Shown in pieces: positions 33,785 through 42,266 of a stretch of DNA of 64,000 bases (within the stretch, counting starts at the first letter, position 1; every line of letters starts with the position of its first letter). Below the pieces are notes generated by a model that was not told the origin of the DNA, ran no database searches, and was given only the letters and a program-made list of their open reading frames with translations. This DNA is from [Eubacterium] siraeum. GTDB taxonomy: Bacteria > Bacillota > Clostridia > Oscillospirales > Ruminococcaceae. The stretch spans positions 1,426,001 to 1,490,000 of the forward strand of contig CP102281.1 of assembly GCA_025150425.1 (NCBI GenBank), in the 5' to 3' direction. The translations under genes and the position numbers were made by a program.

Positions 33785-35633
33785 TGACAGCCACCTCGCT
33801 TTCGTTGTTGTCAATATAATACTGAGCCTGAACATTGAACATATCAGCGTATTCTCCGCCCTTGTCCATAAGTTCGCTGTGAGTTCCGTACTCGACTATA
33901 CCGCCGTCCTTGAACATTGCGACCTTGTCACAAAACTGAGTTGAACTTAATCTGTGGCTGATATATACCGCTGTCTTGTTTCCGATTAGCTTGTCAAAGT
34001 CGCCGTACAGCTTGCTTTCCGCAAGTGCGTCAAGTGCCGCCGTAGGCTCGTCAAGGACAACTACAGGCGCATTTTTATATAACGCTCTGGCAAGCGCCAG
34101 CTTCTGCTTTTCGCCGCCCGAAAGATCAACGCCGTCATCGTAAACGATCTTTAGTATCTCGGTATCCATACCCTTTTCAAGCTCAGAGAGCTTATTCTCA
34201 AGTCCCGAATCAATAACGCACTGCCTTGCCTTCTCCTTATCCGATTTATCCGCACTGCTCATTGAAACGTTCATATACAGAGGAAATGCGAACAGTTCCA
34301 CCTCCTGAAAAGCAGGCGAGAATATCTTATAATAGCTGTGCTTGTTGTACCGCTTTATATTGACACCGTTCAGCAGTATCTCACCCTCCGTCACCTCATA
34401 CAGTCTTAACAGCAGCTTTATAAAGGTAGATTTTCCTGCGCCGTTAAGCCCTACCACCGCAAGCCTCTCTCCTGCGTTAAGAGTGATATTGACGTTTTTA
34501 AGTGCATATTTTTCAGCCTTCGGATATTTGAATGAAACATTGCGGAAAGTAAATTCATAGCTGTCGCACTGCGGAACATCAATTCCGCTGTCGTCCTTAT
34601 CTCCGCAGTCAGCGTCCATAAAGCTGCGGAAATCGTCATATTCCCTGCTCCTTGCAAGTAAGTCCGATACAGCGGTAAGGAGCTGATTTGTATAATCAAA
34701 GAATGTCATTGACGATGCAAGGTACAAAGTGAAATTGCCTATCGTCATACTTCCGGTTACAACGCTGTACAACAGCCATGCGTAAACCGCCGCCTGCACT
34801 CCTGCCCATAGTACAGCATTTATGACAGCCGACACCGCCCATATCTTTGAATTTTTCTTCTGAGCCGCATAACGCTCTTTGTTCAGCACTTTGAACTTTT
34901 CTGTAAGCCAATCGGCTATTCCGAACATTCTTATATCCTTAGCCGCCTCAAAGTCGCTCGTGGTATAAGAAAGATAATTGTGTCTGCGCCACCACGGAGC
35001 TAAAGGATCCCACACCTTTTTCTTGCAGTAAGCGTTTGTCTTGTTGGTGACAACAAATTGCAATACCGAGCAGATAAGAATAGCAATAACGATAAAAATA
35101 TTCATCGTACCGAGAATGGCGATACCGACAACGATTATCGGTATAAGCGTTAAAAGACGCACAATGCCTCTCATCATACCCTCTATGCCTTCGTTATTGC
35201 TGTTGCAGGCGTTTCCTGCTTTCTGATAGCAGTCCATAAAGTCCTTGTCCTCAAGATAGCCGTAATCCACCGACATTATCTTGCGGTTCTTAAGTCCCAT
35301 CTGCCTGAATCTTGCTCCGATATAAATGTGAAAGAATGAGTTGCCGTAAAGGTTCAGCATAGTAGCCGTAATCTGTATTACGGTAAATCCGCCCATAAGC
35401 AGTGCAAGCGCAGTAACGCTCTGTCCTGTAGTTATCATATCTATAACGAACTTTGATATGAACGACCACAGATACTGCATTATCGGCGCACAGACTACGC
35501 TGATTATTATAACGGGTATAAACCTGTGTGAATAGCTCAGCATTGATTTTAATGCGTGAATGCTGTTGCTGAAAACGCCGTATTCCTTATGATAAGGATT
35601 GGTGTTTTTCTCTTTCTCTTTATTTTTCTTCAT
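33777..35633 (-). CDS. ABC exporter half-transporter, first subunit
   Basis: Fused TMD-NBD exporter subunit of 618 residues with a charged N-terminus, six TM segments, Walker A VGLNGAGKSTFIKLL, signature DLSGGEKQKLALARAL, Walker B VVVLDEPTAALDA and AVYISHRLSS. Both subunits keep the catalytic Glu after Walker B, so neither nucleotide site is obviously degenerate by that test. It overlaps the regulator gene by 14 bp upstream and the partner subunit by 8 bp downstream. This is a tightly coupled three-gene operon. Confidence 0.92.
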   Translation of the reverse strand: MKKNKEKEKNTNPYHKEYGVFSNSIHALKSMLSYSHRFIPVIIISVVCAPIMQYLWSFISKFVIDMITTGQSVTALALLMGGFTVIQITATMLNLYGNSFFHIYIGARFRQMGLKNRKIMSVDYGYLEDKDFMDCYQKAGNACNSNNEGIEGMMRGIVRLLTLIPIIVVGIAILGTMNIFIVIAILICSVLQFVVTNKTNAYCKKKVWDPLAPWWRRHNYLSYTTSDFEAAKDIRMFGIADWLTEKFKVLNKERYAAQKKNSKIWAVSAVINAVLWAGVQAAVYAWLLYSVVTGSMTIGNFTLYLASSMTFFDYTNQLLTAVSDLLARSREYDDFRSFMDADCGDKDDSGIDVPQCDSYEFTFRNVSFKYPKAEKYALKNVNITLNAGERLAVVGLNGAGKSTFIKLLLRLYEVTEGEILLNGVNIKRYNKHSYYKIFSPAFQEVELFAFPLYMNVSMSSADKSDKEKARQCVIDSGLENKLSELEKGMDTEILKIVYDDGVDLSGGEKQKLALARALYKNAPVVVLDEPTAALDALAESKLYGDFDKLIGNKTAVYISHRLSSTQFCDKVAMFKDGGIVEYGTHSELMDKGGEYADMFNVQAQYYIDNNESEVAVNA

Positions 35634-36528
35634 TTTTCTCTCCCACTTTTATAAAGCTCATATCCTTTCGGTCAAAGAAAGGATAATCACGGTTGTTTAC
35701 ATTTGTCGAATAGCCGTGTGGCTGATTGAGTACGGCAAACGCACCTGTCAGCAAAATAAGCATTTCCGGCAAGTAGTTTCTTACTCCGTATACTTTTTCT
35801 TTACCGTTGTCGGCGCAAAGCACGCTTATTTCGATTATCTCTTTGTTTGAGCCGTTGATGCTCAAAAGATACTGAAGCGCTTTTTCTATCTTTTCTTTCG
35901 GATAGCCAAGATGAGTTGCTATAGTTGAGGCACCGGCTACCTCGCCGTTATCAAGAGAAAGAAGATACATTACCACCTTTAAGTTCATCTTATCTCCTAA
36001 GAACCTGAACAGCTCCGACAGCTTATCAATATCCGAAAACTGTTTTGCAAAGCTCTCCGGCTGTTCTATAAATGTAAAATAGCGGAAATCCTTATTAAGC
36101 CGCATATACGTCACACCTGTATTACAGGTGCACTCGGAAGCAATCGTGCCGTTTGAATCTTTAAAATCGGGAAGATCATAGTAATAGCGGCATTCACGCC
36201 ACGCAGTAAGCTGCATAGCCCAGATTATATTAAGGTAATTTTCCAGCCACTCGGCACAGGAATCCTGACTGCTGTCGGCTATAGCCTGCATATGATTCAC
36301 AACCTGCTGTTCAAACGAACACCTTTCCTCTCCTCTGCCGTAAAGATTGTCTATAGAAACATCGAAGATGTCCGCTATTTTAGGCAGTAAATCGCCGTCG
36401 GGATAGCTCCCGTTTTCCCATTTTGATACTGCCTGTGCGGTAACGCCGAGCTTGGCGGCAAGCTGTTCCTGCGTGATACCGCTTTGCTTTCTGAGCATCT
36501 GTAACTGCTTTGAAAAAAACGTTTCCAT
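35620..36528 (-). CDS. XRE-family regulator of the ABC operon
   Basis: A 302-residue protein with an N-terminal Cro/CI helix-turn-helix (LRKQSGITQEQLAAKLGVTAQ, then AVSKWENGSYPD, residues 10-65). A larger C-terminal region has a helical middle rich in Trp and Tyr and a winged-helix-like part (GDKMNLKVVMYLLSL...IATHLGYPKEKIEKALQYLL) that looks like a second DNA-binding or dimerisation unit. It is first in the operon with the ABC exporter, so it is a probable autoregulator and sensor for the exporter's substrate. AAGGAGGAG precedes the ATG. Confidence 0.88.
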   Translation of the reverse strand: METFFSKQLQMLRKQSGITQEQLAAKLGVTAQAVSKWENGSYPDGDLLPKIADIFDVSIDNLYGRGEERCSFEQQVVNHMQAIADSSQDSCAEWLENYLNIIWAMQLTAWRECRYYYDLPDFKDSNGTIASECTCNTGVTYMRLNKDFRYFTFIEQPESFAKQFSDIDKLSELFRFLGDKMNLKVVMYLLSLDNGEVAGASTIATHLGYPKEKIEKALQYLLSINGSNKEIIEISVLCADNGKEKVYGVRNYLPEMLILLTGAFAVLNQPHGYSTNVNNRDYPFFDRKDMSFIKVGEKNEEK

Positions 36529-36552
36529 ATCAACTCCTCCTTGTTTGCATTA

Positions 36553-36581
36553 AGTATAACACAAATAGCGGTTGTATGCAA
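36553..36581 (-). promoter_or_regulatory. Promoter of the XRE-ABC operon
   Basis: On the minus strand TTGCAT (36576-36581), 17 bp, TATACT (36553-36558), 25 bp before the regulator start. Confidence 0.75.
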
Positions 36582-36662
36582 CATATATTTCAGCATAAAA
36601 TTCAAATATCTGTTTATAAAACCGTCAAATCCAACCAAAGTCATAAAAACGGAAAAGAAAAA

Positions 36663-36688
36663 AGCGGCAAAGCGTATTGCTCTGCCGC
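36663..36688 (-). terminator. Terminator after the 87-residue hypothetical gene
   Basis: On the minus strand the stem GCGGCAGAGC/GCTTTGCCGC (one G.T pair) with loop AATAC is followed by TTTTTTC. Confidence 0.8.
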
Positions 36689-36708
36689 AGTTTGTTTAGC
36701 TTCGATAA

Positions 36709-36972
36709 TCAGAATGCGAAATAATCGGGAGCGGAATCACCCGTAACAGGAGCGAATCCAACGATAGGACCGATCTCATCGGGACCGCCGGCCTCAAATA
36801 CAGTACCGTATTTGTCATTAGTTGCAATGTCGAAGAATTTTCCGACAACACCCTCTTTAATGATAGCGCCGTTTGAAAGATATATCTTTCCGTCTACGGT
36901 TTTTACTTCCTTGAGTACTTCTCCGTCATACTCCGTAATATCTTTTGTAAATGCGTTGTTCAAAAATAACAT
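36709..36972 (-). CDS. Small hypothetical protein
   Basis: An 87-residue protein I do not recognise. It has no TM segment. Its sequence is beta-rich (LKEVKTVDGKIYLSNGAIIKEG, in two parts) with a glycine- and acid-rich C-terminus GGPDEIGPIVGF ending APDYFAF. The ATG at 36972 is chosen because AAAGGA lies about ten bases upstream; the longer GTG start would absorb that site. It is followed by a clear terminator and lies 24 bp after maf, so it is probably the last gene of the ppa-maf run. Confidence 0.65.
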   Translation of the reverse strand: MLFLNNAFTKDITEYDGEVLKEVKTVDGKIYLSNGAIIKEGVVGKFFDIATNDKYGTVFEAGGPDEIGPIVGFAPVTGDSAPDYFAF

Positions 36973-36996
36973 ACCTTTGCGTCCTTTCACTGAAGA

Positions 36997-37569
36997 TTAT
37001 TTTCCTGTGAGAGCGTTCAGTTCTCTTGCAAGCCGTGCTACAGGCAATCCTACAACGTTGTAGAAATCGCCGTTTATACGTTTTACAAACATAGCGCCTT
37101 TTTCCTGAATGCCGTAAGCGCCCGCTTTGTCCATAGGCTCACCGCTTGCTATATACTGCCGTATCTCATCGTCGCCGAGCGGATAGAATTCCACCTCGGT
37201 CTTTTCATAAAAATTTATTTGCTTATCGGGAGAAATTACGCATACTCCCGTAAGTACCGTATGTGTTTTGCCTGACAGCTTTTTCAGCATATCAAATGCG
37301 TCCTGCTCATTCTCAGGCTTGCCCATTATCTCGTTACCGAGCGCCACAACAGTATCCGCTCCGATAACAGTGTTATAAGGATATTTTTCGGCTATCTCCT
37401 CTGCTTTCTGTCGGGATAGCATAAGAACTGCGTCTGACGGTGCTGTACCGCCCGTTATCTTCTCTTCCTTTATGGCAGGAACGGATAAAAAATCGAAGCC
37501 TGCCAGCGTCATAAGCTCAATTCTGCGTGGAGATTTACTTGCCAGTATCAATGTTGTTGTACTTTTCAC
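36997..37569 (-). CDS. maf: Maf-like nucleotide pyrophosphatase
   Basis: House-cleaning nucleoside triphosphate pyrophosphatase (dTTP/UTP-type Maf) linked to septum control. It has LILASKSPRRIELM at the N-terminus, then TVIGADTVVAL and the GKPENEQDAFDMLKKLSGKTH segment, and AYGIQEKGAMFV near the end. About 190 residues. The GTG at 37569 has GAGG six bases upstream; an ATG at 37581 is possible but lacks a site. It overlaps the end of ppa by 35 bp in another frame, so expression is coupled. Confidence 0.92.
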   Translation of the reverse strand: MKSTTTLILASKSPRRIELMTLAGFDFLSVPAIKEEKITGGTAPSDAVLMLSRQKAEEIAEKYPYNTVIGADTVVALGNEIMGKPENEQDAFDMLKKLSGKTHTVLTGVCVISPDKQINFYEKTEVEFYPLGDDEIRQYIASGEPMDKAGAYGIQEKGAMFVKRINGDFYNVVGLPVARLARELNALTGK

Positions 37570-38092
37570 CGTAAACCTCATCGTAATTTGCTATACATTC
37601 CTTTATGATCTCAACCGCTGCCTTGTGACCCATTACCTCGTTGACCGCAGTTTCCTTGCCCTCGAGCTGTTTATATACCTTGAAGAAGTGCAGCATTTCG
37701 TCAAAGATGTGCGAGGGTAAGCCCTCAATGCTTCTGTAGGAGTTATAATTGGGATCTTCAAACGGGATAGCTATTATCTTCTGATCCATTTTTCCGTTAT
37801 CTATCATATTTATAACGCCGATAGGATAACATTGTACAAGCACAAGCGGAACAAGAGGCTCGTTGCACAATACAAGCACATCAAGCGGATCTCCGTCGTC
37901 TGCAAGCGTCTTGGGGATAAATCCGTAGTTTGCGGGATAATGTGTCGATGTATACAGTATTCTGTCGAGTATAAGCACTCCCGTCTTCTTGTCAAGCTCG
38001 TACTTTGACTTACTGCCCTTTGAAATCTCAATGACAGCTAAAAAGTCATTGGGAGTTACTCTTTCATTATCAATATCGTGCCAGATGTTCAT
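37535..38092 (-). CDS. ppa: Inorganic pyrophosphatase (family I)
   Basis: Soluble family I pyrophosphatase, 185 residues, hydrolysing PPi to phosphate. The signature DDGDPLDVLVL carries the metal-binding aspartates. The upstream strands SKYELDKKTG and DRILYTSTHYPANYGFIPKT complete the active-site face. The start at 38092 (MNIWHDI) follows AGAAAGG. It is co-transcribed with maf, and has a strong promoter upstream. Confidence 0.95.
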   Translation of the reverse strand: MNIWHDIDNERVTPNDFLAVIEISKGSKSKYELDKKTGVLILDRILYTSTHYPANYGFIPKTLADDGDPLDVLVLCNEPLVPLVLVQCYPIGVINMIDNGKMDQKIIAIPFEDPNYNSYRSIEGLPSHIFDEMLHFFKVYKQLEGKETAVNEVMGHKAAVEIIKECIANYDEVYGEKYNNIDTGK

Positions 38093-38132
38093 AAAATTAA
38101 CCTTTCTTAGCATTAACGCTACTAATGTATTT

Positions 38133-38161
38133 ATTATACAACTATATTAACGATTTTGCAA
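38133..38161 (-). promoter_or_regulatory. Promoter of ppa-maf
   Basis: On the minus strand TTGCAA (38156-38161), 17 bp, perfect TATAAT (38133-38138). Confidence 0.78.
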
Positions 38162-38235
38162 GCGATTTATGCATTTATTTGAAATATTTTTCAAAAAAAC
38201 TAAAATGCCGAAAATTGAAATATCTAAACGCAATA

Positions 38236-39564
38236 TTACGCTTTCTCAAACGCCCTGAGCGTCTTTATCGCAATAACAGCAACGAGAAGTCCGCTTGCCG
38301 TCCATATGATCGGTTCGGATATACATACGCCGAAATAACCGCATACGGGGATAACCGCAACTACAGTCACTATCTTCCATATCATCTCGACAATACTTGC
38401 CCCTATCGGAACAACGCTCTTTCCGAGTCCCTGCAGTGTACATCTCAGCGACAAAAGCGTATTCAGAGCATAGTAGAACGGCACATTTATCCTCAGATAA
38501 TTGACCGCCGTATCTATAATTTCACGGTTATCCGCAGGTGCTATCATAAGCACAAGCTGTTCTCCGAACAGATACACAATAAGCACCGCAAGCGTTGACC
38601 AGCCGTAGCCTATCAGCAGACCGTATTTTATGCTCTTCTTTATCCTGTCAAACTTGCCTGCACCGAGGTTCTGGCTTACAAATGTCACAAGCGTTGCGCT
38701 GATTGCCGAGAACGGCATGATAGTAAAGCTGAATATCTTTCTTGCGGCGGTATGAGCCGAGATTATGCCCGTTCCAAGCCCGTTGATGCCGTTTTGCAGA
38801 ACTATCGAGCCTATGTCAACTATCGAATACATAAGTGCCATTCCAAGACCAGAAGCAAGAAGGCTTTTTATCTCCTCGCCGTGAAGCCTGAAATCAGACC
38901 TGCCGAGCTTTAAAAACGGACATTTTCTGATAAGATAAACGAAACAGACAATAGCGGAGATAAGCTGTGCGATAACCGTTGCAAGCGCCGCACCGTCAAC
39001 CCCCATACCGAATCCGAATATAAACAGAAAATCCAGTCCGACATTCAGCACAGCTGAAATTACAAGTATTATCAGCGGTACTATGCTGTCGCCCAAAGCA
39101 CGAAGAATGTTCGCTTCAAGGTTATATATAAGCGTAACTATAAGTCCGCCTGCCACTATCGTAAGATACAGCTTCGCCTGTTCAAAAATCTCAGCCGGCG
39201 TATTGAGTACAGTAAGCAGCGGCTCAACAAACACTATACACAGCGTCATGATTAATGCCGTAATGATTGCAGAATATGTAATCATTCCTGCAACCGTGCG
39301 CCGCACCTTGTTCATATCGTTAGCACCGTAGTGCTTTGCAACAGGTATGGCAAAACCTGTGCATAAACCGTTAATAATGTTGAACATAAGCGACACCACC
39401 GCCGTTGTCGAACCTACAGCGGACAGCGACAGCTCACCGAGTTTTTTTCCGACAATTATAATGTCGACCAGATTATACGCCTGTTGGAACAAGCTGCCAA
39501 GCAGAATAGGCAGGCTGAACAGGAGCATAAGCCGGATTATGCTTCCTTTTGTTAAATCTCTCAT
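38236..39564 (-). CDS. MATE-family efflux transporter
   Basis: A 442-residue multidrug/toxic-compound extrusion-type membrane protein with twelve hydrophobic segments in two six-helix halves. It starts LTKGSIIRLMLLFSLPILLGSLFQQAYNLVD (in the pattern of the NorM/DinF-like clostridial group), with DxxxVG-type DIIIVGKKLG. The second half repeats the fold (SGLGMALMYSIVDIGSIVLQ). The substrate is unknown. It is monocistronic with its own promoter at 39650-39678. Confidence 0.92.
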   Translation of the reverse strand: MRDLTKGSIIRLMLLFSLPILLGSLFQQAYNLVDIIIVGKKLGELSLSAVGSTTAVVSLMFNIINGLCTGFAIPVAKHYGANDMNKVRRTVAGMITYSAIITALIMTLCIVFVEPLLTVLNTPAEIFEQAKLYLTIVAGGLIVTLIYNLEANILRALGDSIVPLIILVISAVLNVGLDFLFIFGFGMGVDGAALATVIAQLISAIVCFVYLIRKCPFLKLGRSDFRLHGEEIKSLLASGLGMALMYSIVDIGSIVLQNGINGLGTGIISAHTAARKIFSFTIMPFSAISATLVTFVSQNLGAGKFDRIKKSIKYGLLIGYGWSTLAVLIVYLFGEQLVLMIAPADNREIIDTAVNYLRINVPFYYALNTLLSLRCTLQGLGKSVVPIGASIVEMIWKIVTVVAVIPVCGYFGVCISEPIIWTASGLLVAVIAIKTLRAFEKA

Positions 39565-39649
39565 AGTTTCTTCTTTTCTTTCCGTTGCTCTTTTACTTTT
39601 CTTTTAGCTAAAAACGACTTTTTTAAGGTAATCGTTTTCGATGAAATAT

Positions 39650-39678
39650 AGTATAACATATCGAAAGATGAGTTTCAA
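39650..39678 (-). promoter_or_regulatory. Promoter of the MATE gene
   Basis: On the minus strand TTGAAA (39673-39678), 17 bp, TATACT (39650-39655). It is back-to-back with the promoter of the small gene at 39757. Confidence 0.75.
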
Positions 39679-39689
39679 GTAAAAAAGGC

Positions 39690-39718
39690 TTGTTATAACT
39701 AATTTTTTGTGATAAAAT
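39690..39718 (+). promoter_or_regulatory. Promoter of the 55-residue gene and DMT transporter
   Basis: TTGTTA (39690-39695), 17 bp, TAAAAT (39713-39718), followed by a GAAGGAGAG ribosome site. Confidence 0.68.
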
Positions 39719-39756
39719 CAGTTAGTAAAACAAAAAAGAAGGAGAGTTTCTGAACT

Positions 39757-39924
39757 ATGGAGCCAAAAGATTACATTATTACCGAAATAAGCGGAGAATA
39801 CGCCACACTTACGGAAATAATCAACGGAGAAACGCTGTTCATAGCGCTGGCACTTTTACCGCCCGGCAGTGACATAGGCACAAAGCTGCACTATGAAATG
39901 CTCGAATATACTATAGTAGAATAA
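39757..39924 (+). CDS. 55-residue small protein, DUF3006-like
   Basis: A short gene encoding 55 residues beginning MEPKDYIITEISGEYATLTE and ending MLEYTIVE. It has a good ribosome site (AAGGAGAG, about 9 bases upstream) and a promoter. The pattern of a strand, EYATLTE, a hydrophobic LFIALALLPP turn and a final strand resembles DUF3006-like small beta-barrel proteins, whose role is unknown. It precedes the DMT transporter gene by 35 bp and is probably in the same transcript. Confidence 0.7.
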   Translation: MEPKDYIITEISGEYATLTEIINGETLFIALALLPPGSDIGTKLHYEMLEYTIVE

Positions 39925-39959
39925 AGAAGAATGAATAATAATAAAGAGGAATAACCGTT

Positions 39960-40796
39960 ATGGTATTGATGCTTCTTGTTGTCGCCTGTTACACCGTCTG
40001 CGGTCTCAGCGACAAATACTCCGTCGCAAAGCTGAAGTTTGACGGCAATTCGTTCACTTTTCTAATGGCTTTGCCTACAGCGGTACTTTTGCTGCCGCTT
40101 ATGCCGTTTTCCGATATGCACTTACAGCTTTGCTGGCAGTCTGTGCTTGCGGCTGTTCTTATTATGGTGTCGAAGCTGCTTGAATTCAAGATGTCTGCAC
40201 TTGTACTTACCGAGATGTCTGCATTCGAGCTTAAGGCGTGGCTCGGTCTTTGCCTGTTTGCGTCCTATGCGACCGATATAATAACAGCTACGGATACATT
40301 CAGCGTTTTAAAACTACTGGCGATAGTTGTCACCGCCGTAGGACTATTTATGATAGCACGGTCGGAAAGAGAGCATATCAGCTATAAGAAAATAGCTGTG
40401 CCGCTGTTCTTCTATCTGCTTTCAAAGTTCGGCTACGGCTTTATTATCACTGCGTCTGCGCCGTACATATCCTCATACTTTGCCCTGCTTTTCGGACTTA
40501 TCCTGCTTGCCGCCGTGCTTGTGCCTTTCGTTCACCCGATAAGGCTGATAAAAGACAAGCCAAAGGGCTGTGCATTTGTAGCGCTGACCAAAATACCGAA
40601 CGCACTCGGACTTGTGCTTGAAAATGCCGTTATCGCCACAAGCATGACCAACTATTCATTCATACAGCCTATGATAATGGTCGCACTTTTCTTTATCGGT
40701 CTTATCCGTAAGGAAAGCACAAAGCCGCTCAATATCATCGGCAGTATTGTCTGCATAAGCGGAATTGCGGCATTTCAGATTTTCGGGCTTATATAA
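39960..40796 (+). CDS. DMT/EamA-type membrane transporter
   Basis: A 278-residue polytopic protein with about ten hydrophobic segments in two repeats, as in drug/metabolite transporters. The first half begins LMLLVVACYTVCGLSDKYSV. The second half has SKFGYGFIITASAPYISSYF and ends with the NIIGSIVCISGIAAFQ helix. The EamA pattern is diverged, and the substrate is unknown. The ATG at 39960 follows AAAGAGGAA. It ends just before the repeat region at 40805. Confidence 0.78.
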   Translation: MVLMLLVVACYTVCGLSDKYSVAKLKFDGNSFTFLMALPTAVLLLPLMPFSDMHLQLCWQSVLAAVLIMVSKLLEFKMSALVLTEMSAFELKAWLGLCLFASYATDIITATDTFSVLKLLAIVVTAVGLFMIARSEREHISYKKIAVPLFFYLLSKFGYGFIITASAPYISSYFALLFGLILLAAVLVPFVHPIRLIKDKPKGCAFVALTKIPNALGLVLENAVIATSMTNYSFIQPMIMVALFFIGLIRKESTKPLNIIGSIVCISGIAAFQIFGLI

Positions 40797-40804
40797 CAGC
40801 AAAA

Positions 40805-40830
40805 GGCTTTCACAAAACGTGAAAGCCTCA
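40805..40830. terminator. Terminator-like hairpin, copy 1
   Basis: A perfect 9-bp stem GGCTTTCAC/GTGAAAGCC with loop AAAAC. An identical 26-bp copy occurs at 41064-41089. On the minus strand TTTT follows the stem; on the plus strand the U-tract is poor. Confidence 0.65.
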
Positions 40831-40861
40831 GATTGTCGATAAACCTATATTTTTAATAATA

Positions 40862-41050
40862 AGGGGTTTGGGGCGTAGCCCCAAGCGGGGTGAGGGCGGC
40901 AGCCCCACACTCAGCCCCTTTCCGGGGAAAGGGGTTTTCGGCAAGGATGCCGAAATAAGGACACACCAAGCTTTGCACGAGGCAAAGCCATCAGAGTGTC
41001 CTAAAGGGAATAGGGATATTAAGTTAGAAGCTGATTTTAAAATAGACTTT
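40862..41050. repeat. Hairpin-rich, GC-rich intergenic element
   Basis: A chain of short inverted repeats in a GC-rich block unlike its surroundings: GGGGCGTAGCCCC (40870-40882), CCCCTTTCC/GGAAAGGGG (40915-40934), CGGC/GCCG (40939-40952) and GGACAC/GTGTCC enclosing CTTTGC/GCAAAG (about 40958-41001). It sits between two identical copies of a terminator hairpin. It looks like a dispersed palindromic repeat unit; the open frame through it has no ribosome site. Confidence 0.6.
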
Positions 41051-41063
41051 TTCTAAAAGCAGA

Positions 41064-41089
41064 GGCTTTCACAAAACGTGAAAGCCTCA
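41064..41089. terminator. Terminator-like hairpin, copy 2
   Basis: Identical over 26 bp to 40805-40830 (stem GGCTTTCAC/GTGAAAGCC). It lies directly after the divIC-like gene read on the minus strand and would serve as its terminator. Confidence 0.65.
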
Positions 41090-41103
41090 TTTGTTCATAT
41101 TAT

Positions 41104-41424
41104 TCAATCAGCAGGAACAATGTAGTATATCCGCTCCTCCGGCTTCGCATAACCCAGCTTATCCCTTGCGATAGTTTCGATATACTCAACTTTATACTGT
41201 TCATCGGAATATCTGCTCAGCATTTTGTTTTCGTTCTCCACTTCGGCTACCTGAGCGGTGAGCTTCGCCAGTTCCTCATTCTTCTGTGCTATTTCCACCT
41301 GTATCGAGATGAACTTATAAACACAGATAACAAGCGCAATTACGAGCAACGGTGCAAGTATAAGCATTACTTTATTGAATTTTCCCGATTTTGCCTTCGA
41401 TCCTGTTGCCAACTGACATCTCAT
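41104..41424 (-). CDS. divIC: DivIC/FtsB-family septum formation initiator
   Basis: A bitopic division protein of 106 residues: a short cytoplasmic head, one TM segment (about residues 18-40), then a leucine-zipper-like coiled coil (VEIAQKNEELAKLTAQVAEV, then ENENKML) and the DivIC/FtsB tail IARDKLGYAKPEERIYY. It acts in the divisome with FtsL and FtsQ/DivIB. The start region overlaps yabQ by 53 bp. Position after yabQ and yabP is the conserved Firmicute order rqcP-yabP-yabQ-divIC. Confidence 0.88.
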   Translation of the reverse strand: MRCQLATGSKAKSGKFNKVMLILAPLLVIALVICVYKFISIQVEIAQKNEELAKLTAQVAEVENENKMLSRYSDEQYKVEYIETIARDKLGYAKPEERIYYIVPAD

Positions 41425-41926
41425 TCCTTCCGTGATTATTAGTATTATTATATAACATTTCAGGAGAGGTTTTCAAGTCTGCTTTATGCTTTTTCATTTT
41501 AGCGTCAATATTTTCGTAAAGTTTAACAAAAGGCAGTATCAATTTATGTGCAATTGACACAAAGCACCTTATGACAGGCCGCAGCAGTTTTCTTCCGATT
41601 AATTTCACCGCCTTGAAAACGGTCTTTATCACGGCAGAATAAATAATCTTTATAAGCCTGCCCACAGTAAGAAAATACACTACCCCTCCGACGAAGGCGG
41701 CTAAAAGATATGAAAGGCGGAAATTTCCGTTTCCCGTTTCCATTGAAAGCCCGAACAGGACAACGCCGCACAAGGAAAGATAAACAGTATCCTCCACTCC
41801 CGTGATAAAGCTGTGGTGAGGGATTATCAGACGTAATATGCGAAGCGGCTCATATAAGACACCCAGCAATGCTCCGCAGACGCAAAAGCAGGCAATCTGC
41901 CACATCAGCGATGTTTCTTCGTTCAT
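41372..41926 (-). CDS. yabQ: Spore cortex protein YabQ
   Basis: A sporulation membrane protein of 184 residues, localised to the forespore membranes and needed for cortex formation in Bacillus. Several TM segments occupy the first 100 residues (TSLMWQIACFCVCGALLGVL, YEPLRILRLI). A basic amphipathic and disordered tail follows (KKHKADLKTSPEML). The start has GGTGGG upstream. It is encoded 8 bp after yabP and overlaps divIC. Confidence 0.85.
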   Translation of the reverse strand: MNEETSLMWQIACFCVCGALLGVLYEPLRILRLIIPHHSFITGVEDTVYLSLCGVVLFGLSMETGNGNFRLSYLLAAFVGGVVYFLTVGRLIKIIYSAVIKTVFKAVKLIGRKLLRPVIRCFVSIAHKLILPFVKLYENIDAKMKKHKADLKTSPEMLYNNTNNHGRNEMSVGNRIEGKIGKIQ

Positions 41927-41934
41927 ACACCCAC

Positions 41935-42201
41935 CTACCTGAATATTCTTGATATGAAATTATCCGCATATCCCGACTTGTTATCACTAAAATGTATCGT
42001 GCGTATGTATCCCGTTATCTCAACAGTGCCGTTTTCACTGAACGCTGTACCCACCTCAAGATTCTCTCCGCCGATACGCAGATTGCCGAGCGCAGTATAC
42101 ATAGTTATGTTCTCATCATTGTACGAAATGATTTCTAGCACTCCGCCCACCTCCAGCTTTCTCCTGTCGGTCAGCGTCAGCTTCTGCAGTGATTTTTCCA
42201 T
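41935..42201 (-). CDS. yabP: Sporulation protein YabP
   Basis: A small sporulation protein of 88 residues with the YabP pattern: LTLTDRRKLEVGGVLEIISY near the N-terminus, then MYTALGNLRIGGENLEV and the tail GTVEITGYIRTIHFSD. YabP acts with YabQ at the forespore. The ATG at 42201 lies 9 bp inside the longest open frame and follows GGGGGTG. It is between rqcP and yabQ in the conserved cluster. Confidence 0.88.
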   Translation of the reverse strand: MEKSLQKLTLTDRRKLEVGGVLEIISYNDENITMYTALGNLRIGGENLEVGTAFSENGTVEITGYIRTIHFSDNKSGYADNFISRIFR

Positions 42202-42266
42202 AAAAAACACCCCCGAATGTTATTTACCGCATGATAAATAATATTCGGGGTATGTCCGTATTATGC

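Noticed and set aside
40868-41056. Open frame of about 62 codons through the hairpin-rich element
   Set aside because: No ribosome site, overlaps a chain of palindromes and has no protein-like sequence.
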